From Candidatus Pristimantibacillus lignocellulolyticus (GTDB taxonomy: Bacteria; Bacillota; Bacilli; Paenibacillales; Paenibacillaceae), in contig CP097899.1 in NCBI GenBank assembly GCA_023639215.1, positions 2,233,001-2,297,000 on the forward strand: 64,000 nt of DNA. The letters are read 5' to 3'. A program made the translations under genes and the position numbers. Below, piece by piece: positions 18,120 through 27,054 of the stretch (the first letter of the stretch is position 1; each line of letters opens with the position of its first letter). The notes beneath the pieces were generated by a model. The model was not told the DNA's origin. It worked only from the letters and a program-made list of their open reading frames with translations, and made no database searches.

Positions 18120-19070
18120 CTACAAGATCCCTTGGAAATCAGGATCAAATCCGTACTGTACTCTAACTGTTTCTTTGCATTTCATTTTAAGAAGATGTAA
18201 TTCTACTAATTCAGAATTTGAGATATTGCTTAGTAATTTACATAGTCTTAATAATCTATCTCTCGGCATAAATTGTACAAAGTCGAGGATAAATGATGAG
18301 AAGTGAGTGACATAATGTTTCATTTTAACAGTACATGAAGCGATGCTAACTAAAATATCATGACCATTTGGTAATGCTTCAATGATATGACGATAGTTTA
18401 CGATATAGTGAATGGCATCTTCGCGAATGGCTTGTCGATTAACTTTTGAAACTTCGTATATATAATTGACAAGATCAGCATTATAACGATTCGGAATAAT
18501 CGTATCAAGCTCAAGGTCCATATCGTTTCGAATAATAAAATGCTTAAGGCAATCAATTTTGAGGAGCTTAATTTCATCGATATGAAGCAGTGAGCCGATT
18601 TCTCGTAAATCCTCATACGCCAATTTTAGTTGATTTTGTTCCATAAGTTCTTCAGATTTTTGAACTTCTTGTTGCAAGTAATCGCGAATGATAGGACTCT
18701 CTTTCATAACAAGTTGCTGCAAACGAGAACTTTTTTCGGAGTTTCGATAGGTCCGCTGTAATATCATATATGCAATTGTAATGGATAGTCCAATAGCCCC
18801 TGTTAACAATAGTTGTAGAAGATCTTGTGAAAATACAACGGCAAGTGCCGCCAAGGCAATAACGACAAGTAGTTCAGTTCGTTTCATACGAGAGTTTAAG
18901 ATGTGAGCATATTTCTCGAGTGAAATAGTACTGTTTTTTGCATGGCAATTATTACATTCTGACTCGGATAGAACGGAATAACCATTACAAGATTTACAGT
19001 ATTGCAGTCGTTCAAATTGATAACTCACCGTTTTAGATTTCCGAAATTGAACTGGTAATTTGTTTTGCAT
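18120..19070 (-). CDS. Zinc-ribbon membrane protein of unknown function (tubulin/GTPase locus)
   Basis: The 316-residue protein starts with a four-Cys zinc ribbon (CKSC and CNNC, about residues 24-44), then two closely spaced membrane helices (about 65-105, VIALAALAVVFS and LTGAIGLSITIAYMI). A mostly helical cytoplasmic domain of about 200 residues follows, with no known family. The ATG overlaps the stop of the upstream microprotein by one base (TAATG), so translation is probably coupled. It is 18 bases from the 578-residue gene. The ribbon, hairpin and helical layout suggests a membrane adaptor; the role is unknown. Confidence 0.87.
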   Translation of the reverse strand: MQNKLPVQFRKSKTVSYQFERLQYCKSCNGYSVLSESECNNCHAKNSTISLEKYAHILNSRMKRTELLVVIALAALAVVFSQDLLQLLLTGAIGLSITIAYMILQRTYRNSEKSSRLQQLVMKESPIIRDYLQQEVQKSEELMEQNQLKLAYEDLREIGSLLHIDEIKLLKIDCLKHFIIRNDMDLELDTIIPNRYNADLVNYIYEVSKVNRQAIREDAIHYIVNYRHIIEALPNGHDILVSIASCTVKMKHYVTHFSSFILDFVQFMPRDRLLRLCKLLSNISNSELVELHLLKMKCKETVRVQYGFDPDFQGIL

Positions 19071-19216
19071 TAGTGATCACCTTGTTTACTTAATATAGTT
19101 ATTAACTCTTCATCTAATTGTTTTAATGATATTAATGACTTTTTGTGATTATGAAGTGAACGCCACTTCATAAATAGGAATAATAGACTAACAAATAACA
19201 ACACATATGCTACCAA
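19070..19216 (-). CDS. Single-span membrane microprotein, 48 residues
   Basis: This short frame begins at TTG 19216 and stops at 19070, its TAA sharing the A of the next gene's ATG. It encodes one membrane helix (VAYVLLFVSLLFLFM), a basic turn (KWRSLHNHKK) and an amphipathic acidic helix (SLKQLDEELITIL). Upstream, AGAAAGAAGTGATC resembles the anti-Shine-Dalgarno complement with one base missing, about 7 nt from TTG. Coupling to the zinc-ribbon gene and the protein-like composition support it. It is below usual annotation cut-offs, so its expression is unproved. Confidence 0.6.
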   Translation of the reverse strand: MVAYVLLFVSLLFLFMKWRSLHNHKKSLISLKQLDEELITILSKQGDH

Positions 19217-19337
19217 AAATGATCACTTCTTTCTATATATAGATTAATGTAGTATGTTTGATAAATAAAATAAGACATGGAAATTTTTTCTCAAAAAGGG
19301 TATCATTATCATAGGAATTATATCACAATTCGTAGTT

Positions 19338-19367
19338 TTGTCCCTTATTTTACATCATTTATATTTT
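19338..19367 (+). promoter_or_regulatory. Candidate sigma-A promoter for the VWA/tubulin/GTPase operon
   Basis: TTGTCC (19338-19343) and TATTTT (19362-19367) are 18 bp apart, with a start about 25 bases before ATG 19399 (GGAGGA at 19387). This is the only fair match in the 182-bp divergent gap. It is weak, and the rest of the gap is plain AT-rich sequence. Confidence 0.35.
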
Positions 19368-19398
19368 AATAGATTAATTCATCAAATGGAGGATTCAT

Positions 19399-21213
19399 AT
19401 GAGGGTGCCACACAATAAATGGAGATTAGGTTTTCTAGGGAAGACAGTCATTCTAGCAATTATTTTTTCATTAGTGTTAAGTCATCAAATGATTTTTGCT
19501 GTAGGTAATTCGAATCAGAAGATTGATGTCATGCTAGTTATAGATTCTAGTACATCTATGAATAATAGCGATAAAAATAAAGTAGCAAATGAAGCGATGA
19601 AGCTCTTTGTTGATATGTCATCTATTCAAGGGGATCGTATAGGGGTAATTTCTTATACTGATCAGATCGAACGAGAAAAAGCCTTGTTGCAAATTGATAC
19701 GGTTGAAGATAAACAGGATCTAAAGGATTTTATTGATGATATTAATCGTGGTCCATATACCGATCTTGCTATTGGTGTTGCAGAAGCGGTAAAGGTATTG
19801 GAAAAGAGCAATTCAAACAGTCATTTTCCAATGATTGTATTACTTGCTGATGGAAATAATTCATTGCCTGAGGGACGAAAGCAAGCTGATTCTGATAAGG
19901 AACTTCAAGCTGCCGTACAAAAGGCAACTGACAACAATATTCCCATTTATACTATTGGTCTAAATGCGGACGGTAAACTCAATAAAAAAGTTTTAGAAGA
20001 TTTATCAGCTAAAACAAAAGGAAAGTCGTTCGTAACGAGCTCAGCTGAGGACTTACCACGTATTTTAAGTGAAATATTTGCAGATCACATGAAGTTAAAA
20101 GTTATCCCGTTAAATACAGTAGTAGGAAATGGTCAATTTCAAGAAATTAATATTGAAATTCCTAATAGTAATGTAATTGAAGCTAATATTTCCATGATGT
20201 CAGCTCAGAAAATTGAAGTTAAGCTGATTGATCCATCCGGTGCAGAGATTGCTTTACCTTCAGACGATGTTGTGTATTCAACTTCTAATGCATATACATT
20301 ACTAAAACTTATTAATCCACAACAAGGCGATTGGAAGTTACAAGTGAAAGGTGTAAACGAAGATAAAATTGATATTAATCTTATTTTCAATTATGACTTA
20401 CAAGTTGATGTGAGTATAGCACCAGAGCAAGCTACCTATGCGGTTGGTGATATCGTTGATATTAAAGCAACAATGTCTGCCAATGGTGGGCAGATTACTG
20501 ATACTGAACAGTATAAAGATTTAAAAGCGACACTTGTTATAACAGATATGGATACTCAGCAGGTTCAAGAGACGGAGCTTACTAATGCTGCAACAAGCTT
20601 CACTGGACAATTTAAAATTCCAGATGCACATGACTATGAGTTAATGATTAAAATCGAGGATGCTAACTTTTACCGTGAAAGCGAGCTGTTAACCATTAGC
20701 GGTAAAGGAGCAGCACAGCAAGCAACAGCGACACCTGCCCCGACGACTACACCGAAGGGTTCAACAACTCCAAATGAGGAAGAAAAGGAATTTCCTTGGC
20801 TACTGCTTATTATCGGTGTTGCAGCATTAATAATCATTATTATTGCGGCAATCTTGATCGCAAAGTGGATAAAGGAGAAAAATCGCGGGTTCTATGGTCA
20901 GTTGGTCATAGAAGTCTATGATCTTGATACAAACGAACGAACTAGTCCGCAATATAAAAAGCTAAATTCATTTAAGGGAAGTTTTAAATTACATCATGTA
21001 TTACAACTCGCTCCTGAATTTATTGAAACGGAGAAGATCATGTTCAAACAAGGGAATGACCTGATTTATGTCTATAATGCATCTGATTGTTCAATTGAGA
21101 AATCAGGGAGAGCATTTGATGCAACGAAAGGTAAAGAACTAAGAAAAAATGAGCGTATTATGATTACGCTGCAGCAGGTTAATAAATCAATTTCATTAGA
21201 ATATATTGTGTAG
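19399..21213 (+). CDS. VWA-domain protein with one membrane span and a cytoplasmic tail domain
   Basis: The 604-residue protein has a signal peptide (1-35) and a von Willebrand A domain (about 42-215) with an intact MIDAS: DSSTS (D49, S51, S53), the YTDLAIG threonine and LLADGNN. About 190 residues of beta-sandwich sequence follow, then a Thr/Pro-rich linker (about 440-460) and one membrane helix (465-488). A cytoplasmic beta-rich domain of about 110 residues ends it. The VWA domain therefore lies outside and can bind a metal-dependent ligand, while the tail can contact cytoplasmic partners. It is first in the operon, 84 bases before the tubulin-like gene. The ligand is unknown. Confidence 0.9.
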   Translation: MRVPHNKWRLGFLGKTVILAIIFSLVLSHQMIFAVGNSNQKIDVMLVIDSSTSMNNSDKNKVANEAMKLFVDMSSIQGDRIGVISYTDQIEREKALLQIDTVEDKQDLKDFIDDINRGPYTDLAIGVAEAVKVLEKSNSNSHFPMIVLLADGNNSLPEGRKQADSDKELQAAVQKATDNNIPIYTIGLNADGKLNKKVLEDLSAKTKGKSFVTSSAEDLPRILSEIFADHMKLKVIPLNTVVGNGQFQEINIEIPNSNVIEANISMMSAQKIEVKLIDPSGAEIALPSDDVVYSTSNAYTLLKLINPQQGDWKLQVKGVNEDKIDINLIFNYDLQVDVSIAPEQATYAVGDIVDIKATMSANGGQITDTEQYKDLKATLVITDMDTQQVQETELTNAATSFTGQFKIPDAHDYELMIKIEDANFYRESELLTISGKGAAQQATATPAPTTTPKGSTTPNEEEKEFPWLLLIIGVAALIIIIIAAILIAKWIKEKNRGFYGQLVIEVYDLDTNERTSPQYKKLNSFKGSFKLHHVLQLAPEFIETEKIMFKQGNDLIYVYNASDCSIEKSGRAFDATKGKELRKNERIMITLQQVNKSISLEYIV

Positions 21214-21297
21214 TTTATATGTTTGCGAGGCTACTTATTATTTGCAGGTAGTAACAGAACACATGAGTAAAAAAAGTTTTGGGAGGGTTTTTTAGGG

Positions 21298-24200
21298 ATG
21301 AAAGCAGCGATCAGAGAACATATCCAGCAATTAGATGTATCACAGGGTGGAGGTATTGTCAGCGATAAGATTCGAGTAGATACCATTGATAATCCCATGC
21401 TAGTTATTGGTCTTGGGGGTACAGGTATTGATGCTTTGCTACGATTGAAATACCAGATTAATCGTCGCTTTAAATTACCTGAGGACTCTATCTCCAAAAA
21501 ACGCAAAGAAAAACCAGATAATGTGGAGTTTATTGCTTTTGAAACGAACGAACATGATCGCCACAAAAAATATAAAGGTATCGGTCTTGATCCATTATCA
21601 GAATTTGTATTGTTATCAAATTCTGAAATTGGAGGTTTGCTGCAGGATCGCACGACGCTAGAGTCTTACATTACCGATTGGTTGTCACCTGAACTGCTAA
21701 TTACGGATGGTATAAGTGGAGCATCAGGTATTCGTCAGGCTGGACGTTTATTACTATTCACAAAAATCACGCAAGTTGTGCAAGCATTAGAGAAGAAAAT
21801 TCAAGGATTGTCTTTAGGAACGAATAAGAAGTTAATGGTGTTTATGTTAACAGGTATTTCTGGGGGTACAGGAAGTGGCTGCTTCCTCGATATTTCCTAC
21901 ATTGTGCGTGCCATTATGGAGCGTGAGTATGGTGCGGCAGGTGTAGATAAAGTTAATATGCTCGGTTATATTTTTATGCCCGACGTGAATCTAGCTAATA
22001 AAAGTTTAACGGACCATACGAAGGAATATATTAAGAAAAATGGCTATGCAGCGTTGAAAGAGCTTGATTACTGGATGAATGTAGATGAAAGAAATGAACG
22101 ATTTAAGCAACGATATGGTAATGCAATTACAGTAAATTCACCTATGCCACCATTCAATCTTGCTCATCTTATATCGGCAACTAATATTGATGGTAAACTG
22201 CTTGAAAATTCGTATGATTACTGCATGAACGTAACGGCGGAAAACATTACAAACTTTATGGCTAGCGAGGACAAACAATCAGGCGAAGAGTTTGCTATTC
22301 ACGATTATATTAGTAATATTCGTACAAACATTAATCAGATGCCACGTCCTTTTACTGCTAACTATAAATATAATATTATTGGTGCTTCCTCAGCAGTTTT
22401 ACCTATTGAGGAAATCACAACGTTTTTAGCGTATCGTTTATTCAAAAAGATGGAGAAAATGTTCGACAGCACTCCTAATCAAGAAGATGTTGCAACACTA
22501 ATGCGTAAAATCGGTGTTGATATGGATGCAGTGACGAGAGAGTTTGAAAGTCGTGTACCAGAAGCTATTCCTGGTTATCAGAATAATGATCACTTTAGCT
22601 ACGACAACGTCATAAAAGGTCAGATCATTAACGTTGATACAGAGCTAGAGCATAGCTATCTTTCTCGTGCGCGTGAACAATATGTTAAAACAAAAAAACA
22701 ATATCCAGCGCAATTGCTTGAAAATTTCAATGAACAATTAGATCGTATATTCCAAAATCCTTCACAAGGTCCGTTTTTCGCATCACGGATTATTTTAACT
22801 AATAAGGGATATTGCATCATTAACCAAATTAAATCTTATATTGAATCCTTACAGGCACAACTAGCACGTATTCCGCAAGATATTGATCAAGCAAGAAATA
22901 TTTCAAATCAAAAATTTGGAGATGCTCGCTCAGCACTTATTTCTAAACCAAAGAAAAAAGATGCCTTTATCGAAGCGAAAATTCAAGAGTATTTGTTACT
23001 TGCAGATGAAGCTCGTATGGAACAAATGATTGAGTTTTATGAGGACATGATTACAGCAATCAACAGTCAAAACTCACGTATTTATGAAATATTTACGGAG
23101 TTATTAAACGCGCTTAATACAATCTTTGAAAATAACGGTCAAATCCTATTAAACGGAGATGAACAGGTCGACCATAAAGGTAATAAAACATATTACTGGA
23201 ACATCGTAAATGTACCAGATGTTGAAAAAATAGTAGGTAATATTATTGATGATAAAGGTGTAGAAGAGTTGATTCGTGATTTCACGAGCAGCTTGCTTAG
23301 CCAATCACATCAATGGATAAAAGAAGATGAAATTGATGTCATTGGCTCTATTTCTGAGTTTTTGACAGATCAATTTGGTGATTTGATTACGAAATCAATG
23401 GAAGATTTCCTATCGATTAAATACGGTAAGGACGAATCTATTGATAATATAGTTGAGCGTATTATTGCGAAGAAACTAGATGAGGAAGCAGTACCAGTGT
23501 TTCACTTGAGCAATAGCTCTGGTCACTTTAACTTCCCTCAATGGGGCTTTGTATCTGTTCCTGCAGATGCTGCTAATATTTTTAAAGGAATTAAAAAATA
23601 TCAAGACATTGCGATTGGTCAGGCACGTTATACGATCAAAGAAAGTCAGGTTAAGAATAGAATATTCTGGTTGAATACACGTAATGGTATTCCATTGTTC
23701 TCATACACTCCGATTAGACAATATGAAGAGAGTTATGAGCGTACTATTTTGGATCAAGAGGGCATCGGTCGTCATCTTGTACAGACTCAACAGAAAAACT
23801 GGGCGTTCTTGCCATCTCCAATACCTGAGAAATCATGGGGTGAAATATACGAGAATCGTCGTTTGCGACAGTATAATCGTGACATTCGCGAGCTATTTGA
23901 TAAAGCTATTCAATTTGGTTGTATCAAAGAAAAGGCAGACACAGAAGCAACGACCAATCGTTATAAAACATTTTTTACAGTACCGTTCAATGCAAATGAA
24001 ATATTCGCAAAACATAGCTTGAATTTGAATTCCGGAACGATTAATTTCACACAATTGAATAGCTGTCTACAGGAGTTAAAAGGGCTGCTTGAAAACGGTC
24101 TTGAAATGGTAGAAAGCAAAGATATATTTGGAAGTATTAATGCGGATTTTGCGAAGGAAAATTTAATTCGTACACCTGATATTATTGAGCGTCTACGTCA

Positions 24201-24687
24201 AGAAGTACTGAAATATGAGCAAATTAAGGTGCAAATTAGTGAACTTGAGGAAATCAGCAATAAGCATTCTAATGATAGAAAGCAGCTAGATCTATTTATC
24301 GAAGTGCTTTATACACAAAGTATTTACAAGAGGGGTGCACAATACGTCTACGATCATGATGTGAACGAAGATTCTTGGGAGTCCATTGTAAATCTAATGC
24401 AAGTAAATAAGTTCGTTGAGTATGAAATATTTAAATTCGTTAATGCTCTTGATGACAAACGCAGAAGCTTGCTCATGAATAAGGCTGCGAAGCGTAGTAG
24501 AGTATTAACAGCAGATGCTGACATTACACCGCTGCTTACACGCTTAAGAGATTTGTTGGGATCAGCTAGTGAGAGTAAAGAAGCTTTAGATTATGATCGT
24601 CATGAACTTGCTGATGGTGAGGCGATTTACAGCTTCTATAAGCAGATATTCGATAAAGTTAACAATATGTTAAAAACATTAGAGTAG
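21298..24687 (+). CDS. Large tubulin-like GTPase (Pfam Tubulin_2-type)
   Basis: The 1129-residue protein carries a tubulin/FtsZ-type nucleotide-binding domain in about its first 400 residues: LVIGLGGTGIDALLRLK (loop G38-G43), then LTGISGGTGSGCFLD with the tubulin signature G189-G194. Segments PMPPFNLAHLISATNIDG (282-299) and YNIIGASSAVLPIEE (359 on) follow. The remaining about 700 residues are helical with coiled-coil stretches, far longer than FtsZ or TubZ. It may form GTP-dependent filaments on a membrane-linked scaffold. ATG 21298 lies behind a purine-rich GGGAGGG about 15 bases away. It is the core of the operon, with its degenerate paralogue 10 bases downstream. Confidence 0.9.
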   Translation: MKAAIREHIQQLDVSQGGGIVSDKIRVDTIDNPMLVIGLGGTGIDALLRLKYQINRRFKLPEDSISKKRKEKPDNVEFIAFETNEHDRHKKYKGIGLDPLSEFVLLSNSEIGGLLQDRTTLESYITDWLSPELLITDGISGASGIRQAGRLLLFTKITQVVQALEKKIQGLSLGTNKKLMVFMLTGISGGTGSGCFLDISYIVRAIMEREYGAAGVDKVNMLGYIFMPDVNLANKSLTDHTKEYIKKNGYAALKELDYWMNVDERNERFKQRYGNAITVNSPMPPFNLAHLISATNIDGKLLENSYDYCMNVTAENITNFMASEDKQSGEEFAIHDYISNIRTNINQMPRPFTANYKYNIIGASSAVLPIEEITTFLAYRLFKKMEKMFDSTPNQEDVATLMRKIGVDMDAVTREFESRVPEAIPGYQNNDHFSYDNVIKGQIINVDTELEHSYLSRAREQYVKTKKQYPAQLLENFNEQLDRIFQNPSQGPFFASRIILTNKGYCIINQIKSYIESLQAQLARIPQDIDQARNISNQKFGDARSALISKPKKKDAFIEAKIQEYLLLADEARMEQMIEFYEDMITAINSQNSRIYEIFTELLNALNTIFENNGQILLNGDEQVDHKGNKTYYWNIVNVPDVEKIVGNIIDDKGVEELIRDFTSSLLSQSHQWIKEDEIDVIGSISEFLTDQFGDLITKSMEDFLSIKYGKDESIDNIVERIIAKKLDEEAVPVFHLSNSSGHFNFPQWGFVSVPADAANIFKGIKKYQDIAIGQARYTIKESQVKNRIFWLNTRNGIPLFSYTPIRQYEESYERTILDQEGIGRHLVQTQQKNWAFLPSPIPEKSWGEIYENRRLRQYNRDIRELFDKAIQFGCIKEKADTEATTNRYKTFFTVPFNANEIFAKHSLNLNSGTINFTQLNSCLQELKGLLENGLEMVESKDIFGSINADFAKENLIRTPDIIERLRQEVLKYEQIKVQISELEEISNKHSNDRKQLDLFIEVLYTQSIYKRGAQYVYDHDVNEDSWESIVNLMQVNKFVEYEIFKFVNALDDKRRSLLMNKAAKRSRVLTADADITPLLTRLRDLLGSASESKEALDYDRHELADGEAIYSFYKQIFDKVNNMLKTLE

Positions 24688-24697
24688 AGGGATCGGT

Positions 24698-27025
24698 ATG
24701 CAACAACAATTATACGCCTATGCAAATGATTACGATTCACATGTAGATCATATCTCTGGAGATGTAGATGGTCAGCTAATTATTAATAACCCGTTACTGT
24801 ACGTCTTTATTGGAGATATGTCTGCAGAGGCATTGGACACCGTTCATGAATTGAATAATAAGAAGTGGAATAATAGCAAAGGTGTATTTTACTTTCATAT
24901 CTACCACCAGCGTACCGTGAACAAAGCTAATGTTCTTTCGCTACAGCTGAAGTTTTTAAGTAATCAAAAACAGAACATGAGACCAGCTGTCTATTCTGGC
25001 TTTTTCGATGATACTGAAACTCTAGTTAGACTAAATCAGCTAGCTAGAGAACTCAGTAATCAGATTGCTGAGCATGGTAATGTATATTCTAATTTTGAAC
25101 GGCTGAATATGGCAGTAGTAACGAGAGTAGATGATCCTTGTAACATCCTTGTTCCGGAGATTACGTTGTTACTCCGTAATTTGCTCTCGGAGTCATTTAA
25201 GCTTATTCAGGTTGATATGTATGGCTTGATCAAAGAAAAACAAACAGATGAATTTGCAACGGCATTGTCAATGAGTTTTTTGAAAGAAGTAGATGCCTTC
25301 CATAGCAGAACATTTCAATACAAGAAAATGCTTCGAGTTACTTCTGATAATCTAGAGCTTCCAGTTGAATATGGACCAGCACCATTATTCGATTTGGTGT
25401 ATTTGTTAAGTGACAAAAACATTAACGGTACGTTTCCAGAACAAAGCTTCGAACAAATTTATCACGCGATTTGCAGCATTAATCTATTGAAAAGCAGAAA
25501 GGTCATCGATCATATCGATACCAAATACGAAAGTTATAGCAATCAGCAATTCAGACAGCAAATTACTTCAGCTGAAAATGATCAGGTTGTGTATGCTAGT
25601 GCAGGTTTTTCTAAGGTGAACAAACCAAACCAAGCGATCGCACTAACGATTATTTATCATCTGTTTCAACATATTATGAATATTCTCCAAGAGCAGAGTA
25701 AGGTTGAGCTTCGTCGTACTCGTGATTTACTCTTGGTCAGCTCAGAGGCTTTAGAACATAAAGCCTCTGAACTCGTTTCGAGCAAGGATCGCATTTTACC
25801 GGATATGGGAGCTTTGTTAAGCAAAAATGTATCCTCAAGTAGACTTGAAGATTTATCGTTAAAAGAAATTGAGGTTCAGTTATTTGACAATCAAGCTCAG
25901 CAATTTTTTGACACCAATATTTCGGTTCCTGCATTTCAAAAGATAGAAAAGTTGAACATTGTTGCTGATTTGCAGCAAAGAATGAACAGTAAAGTGATTA
26001 ATGATTCTAGGTATGGAATGTATTGCGCGTACTTATGGACCTCTGAGCAAGATGAATATTCTATCGTGAATGAGTTGCAGAGCATGAAGCAGCATTTACT
26101 GAAAAGAAAAGATGAGGAACAACAGGAGCTTGAACGTATTGAACATAGACGTTTGGATAAAAAGGGTAATATTCTTTCTGTTTTGTTAGGTAATACACGT
26201 GTGAAGCAAGCAATTAACCAAATTTTTGAGCAAGTCTATACGAAAAAACATGATCTGTTAGTGCTTGATATTCAGCTAGAACTCGTTAGACAATACGAAG
26301 CTGCTTTACAGGAACAGCATACTCGTTATAAGAAATATTTTGATACGCTGCAAGCGATAGAAAAGGGAATGAAGGATGTTTCGCGACAAAGTGTAAAGGA
26401 TGCTAATGACTACTTGGATCGCAATATCCCGGAGTACTACAGTGACATTGTTCGGAAAATATCTCAGGAGCTTGAACAGAAAAAGGGCCAACATATATAT
26501 TTTGAATCACAATATTTAGGAAATATTGTAGAACATCTTAATGAGCAAGGCATGTCATTTATTGAACGATTAATTCTCCTCTGTAAAAAGGAGATTTTTA
26601 CAAGTAATCATTTGAATTTATCATTTGAAGATGAACTTTTGAATCGTGCTAATATCACTGTATCGTATGAGGACAAGGAGAAGGTGCTTTCCAAGGAAGA
26701 ACTTTATCGTGACTTATACTTGGCATTAGAGGAGCAGTCCACTGTTCATATTCATGTTCATAATTATAAACAAAAGTACAAATACGAAGAAAAGTACTTC
26801 TTTGCAGATTTTGAGAGCGAATTTATTAAGTACTCCTTTCATGTGGATGAGAAGTCTCGTACCTATAAGCTAGGTTGTGTACATGAGAAGGATTCTTCAG
26901 TAATTGAAAAGCTAAATATGATGGGTGGATTTAAACTAGCAGATATTATGTACGTCATTAATGGCATGAAATACTATGATGCCTATTTGCAAAATGGTTA
27001 TCAATTTCATAGCGAAGAAAAATAA
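24698..27025 (+). CDS. Degenerate tubulin-like paralogue with coiled-coil tail
   Basis: This 775-residue protein shows no obvious family, but aligns collinearly by eye with the tubulin-like protein before it. NNPLLYVFIGDMSAEAL (30-46) matches NPMLVIGLGGTGIDAL; TRVDDPCNILVPEITLLLR (142-160) matches TGISGGTGSGCFLDISYIV; PAPLFDLVYLLSDKNINGTF (about 226-245) matches PMPPFNLAHLISATNIDGKL; and YASAGFSKVNKPNQAIAL (about 298 on) matches YNIIGASSAVLPIEEITT. Both glycine loops are lost, so GTP binding is unlikely. Residues about 440-620 are charged coiled coil. It starts 10 bases after the tubulin stop, so it is probably made in step as a partner or cap. Confidence 0.82.
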   Translation: MQQQLYAYANDYDSHVDHISGDVDGQLIINNPLLYVFIGDMSAEALDTVHELNNKKWNNSKGVFYFHIYHQRTVNKANVLSLQLKFLSNQKQNMRPAVYSGFFDDTETLVRLNQLARELSNQIAEHGNVYSNFERLNMAVVTRVDDPCNILVPEITLLLRNLLSESFKLIQVDMYGLIKEKQTDEFATALSMSFLKEVDAFHSRTFQYKKMLRVTSDNLELPVEYGPAPLFDLVYLLSDKNINGTFPEQSFEQIYHAICSINLLKSRKVIDHIDTKYESYSNQQFRQQITSAENDQVVYASAGFSKVNKPNQAIALTIIYHLFQHIMNILQEQSKVELRRTRDLLLVSSEALEHKASELVSSKDRILPDMGALLSKNVSSSRLEDLSLKEIEVQLFDNQAQQFFDTNISVPAFQKIEKLNIVADLQQRMNSKVINDSRYGMYCAYLWTSEQDEYSIVNELQSMKQHLLKRKDEEQQELERIEHRRLDKKGNILSVLLGNTRVKQAINQIFEQVYTKKHDLLVLDIQLELVRQYEAALQEQHTRYKKYFDTLQAIEKGMKDVSRQSVKDANDYLDRNIPEYYSDIVRKISQELEQKKGQHIYFESQYLGNIVEHLNEQGMSFIERLILLCKKEIFTSNHLNLSFEDELLNRANITVSYEDKEKVLSKEELYRDLYLALEEQSTVHIHVHNYKQKYKYEEKYFFADFESEFIKYSFHVDEKSRTYKLGCVHEKDSSVIEKLNMMGGFKLADIMYVINGMKYYDAYLQNGYQFHSEEK

Positions 27026-27054
27026 TAGCTACAAGTTAGAGAGGATGTCGGAGT

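Noticed and set aside
21298..24687. Tubulin-like gene as plasmid partition TubZ
   Set aside because: It is about three times longer than TubZ, no TubR or centromere repeats are nearby, and the setting is chromosomal.
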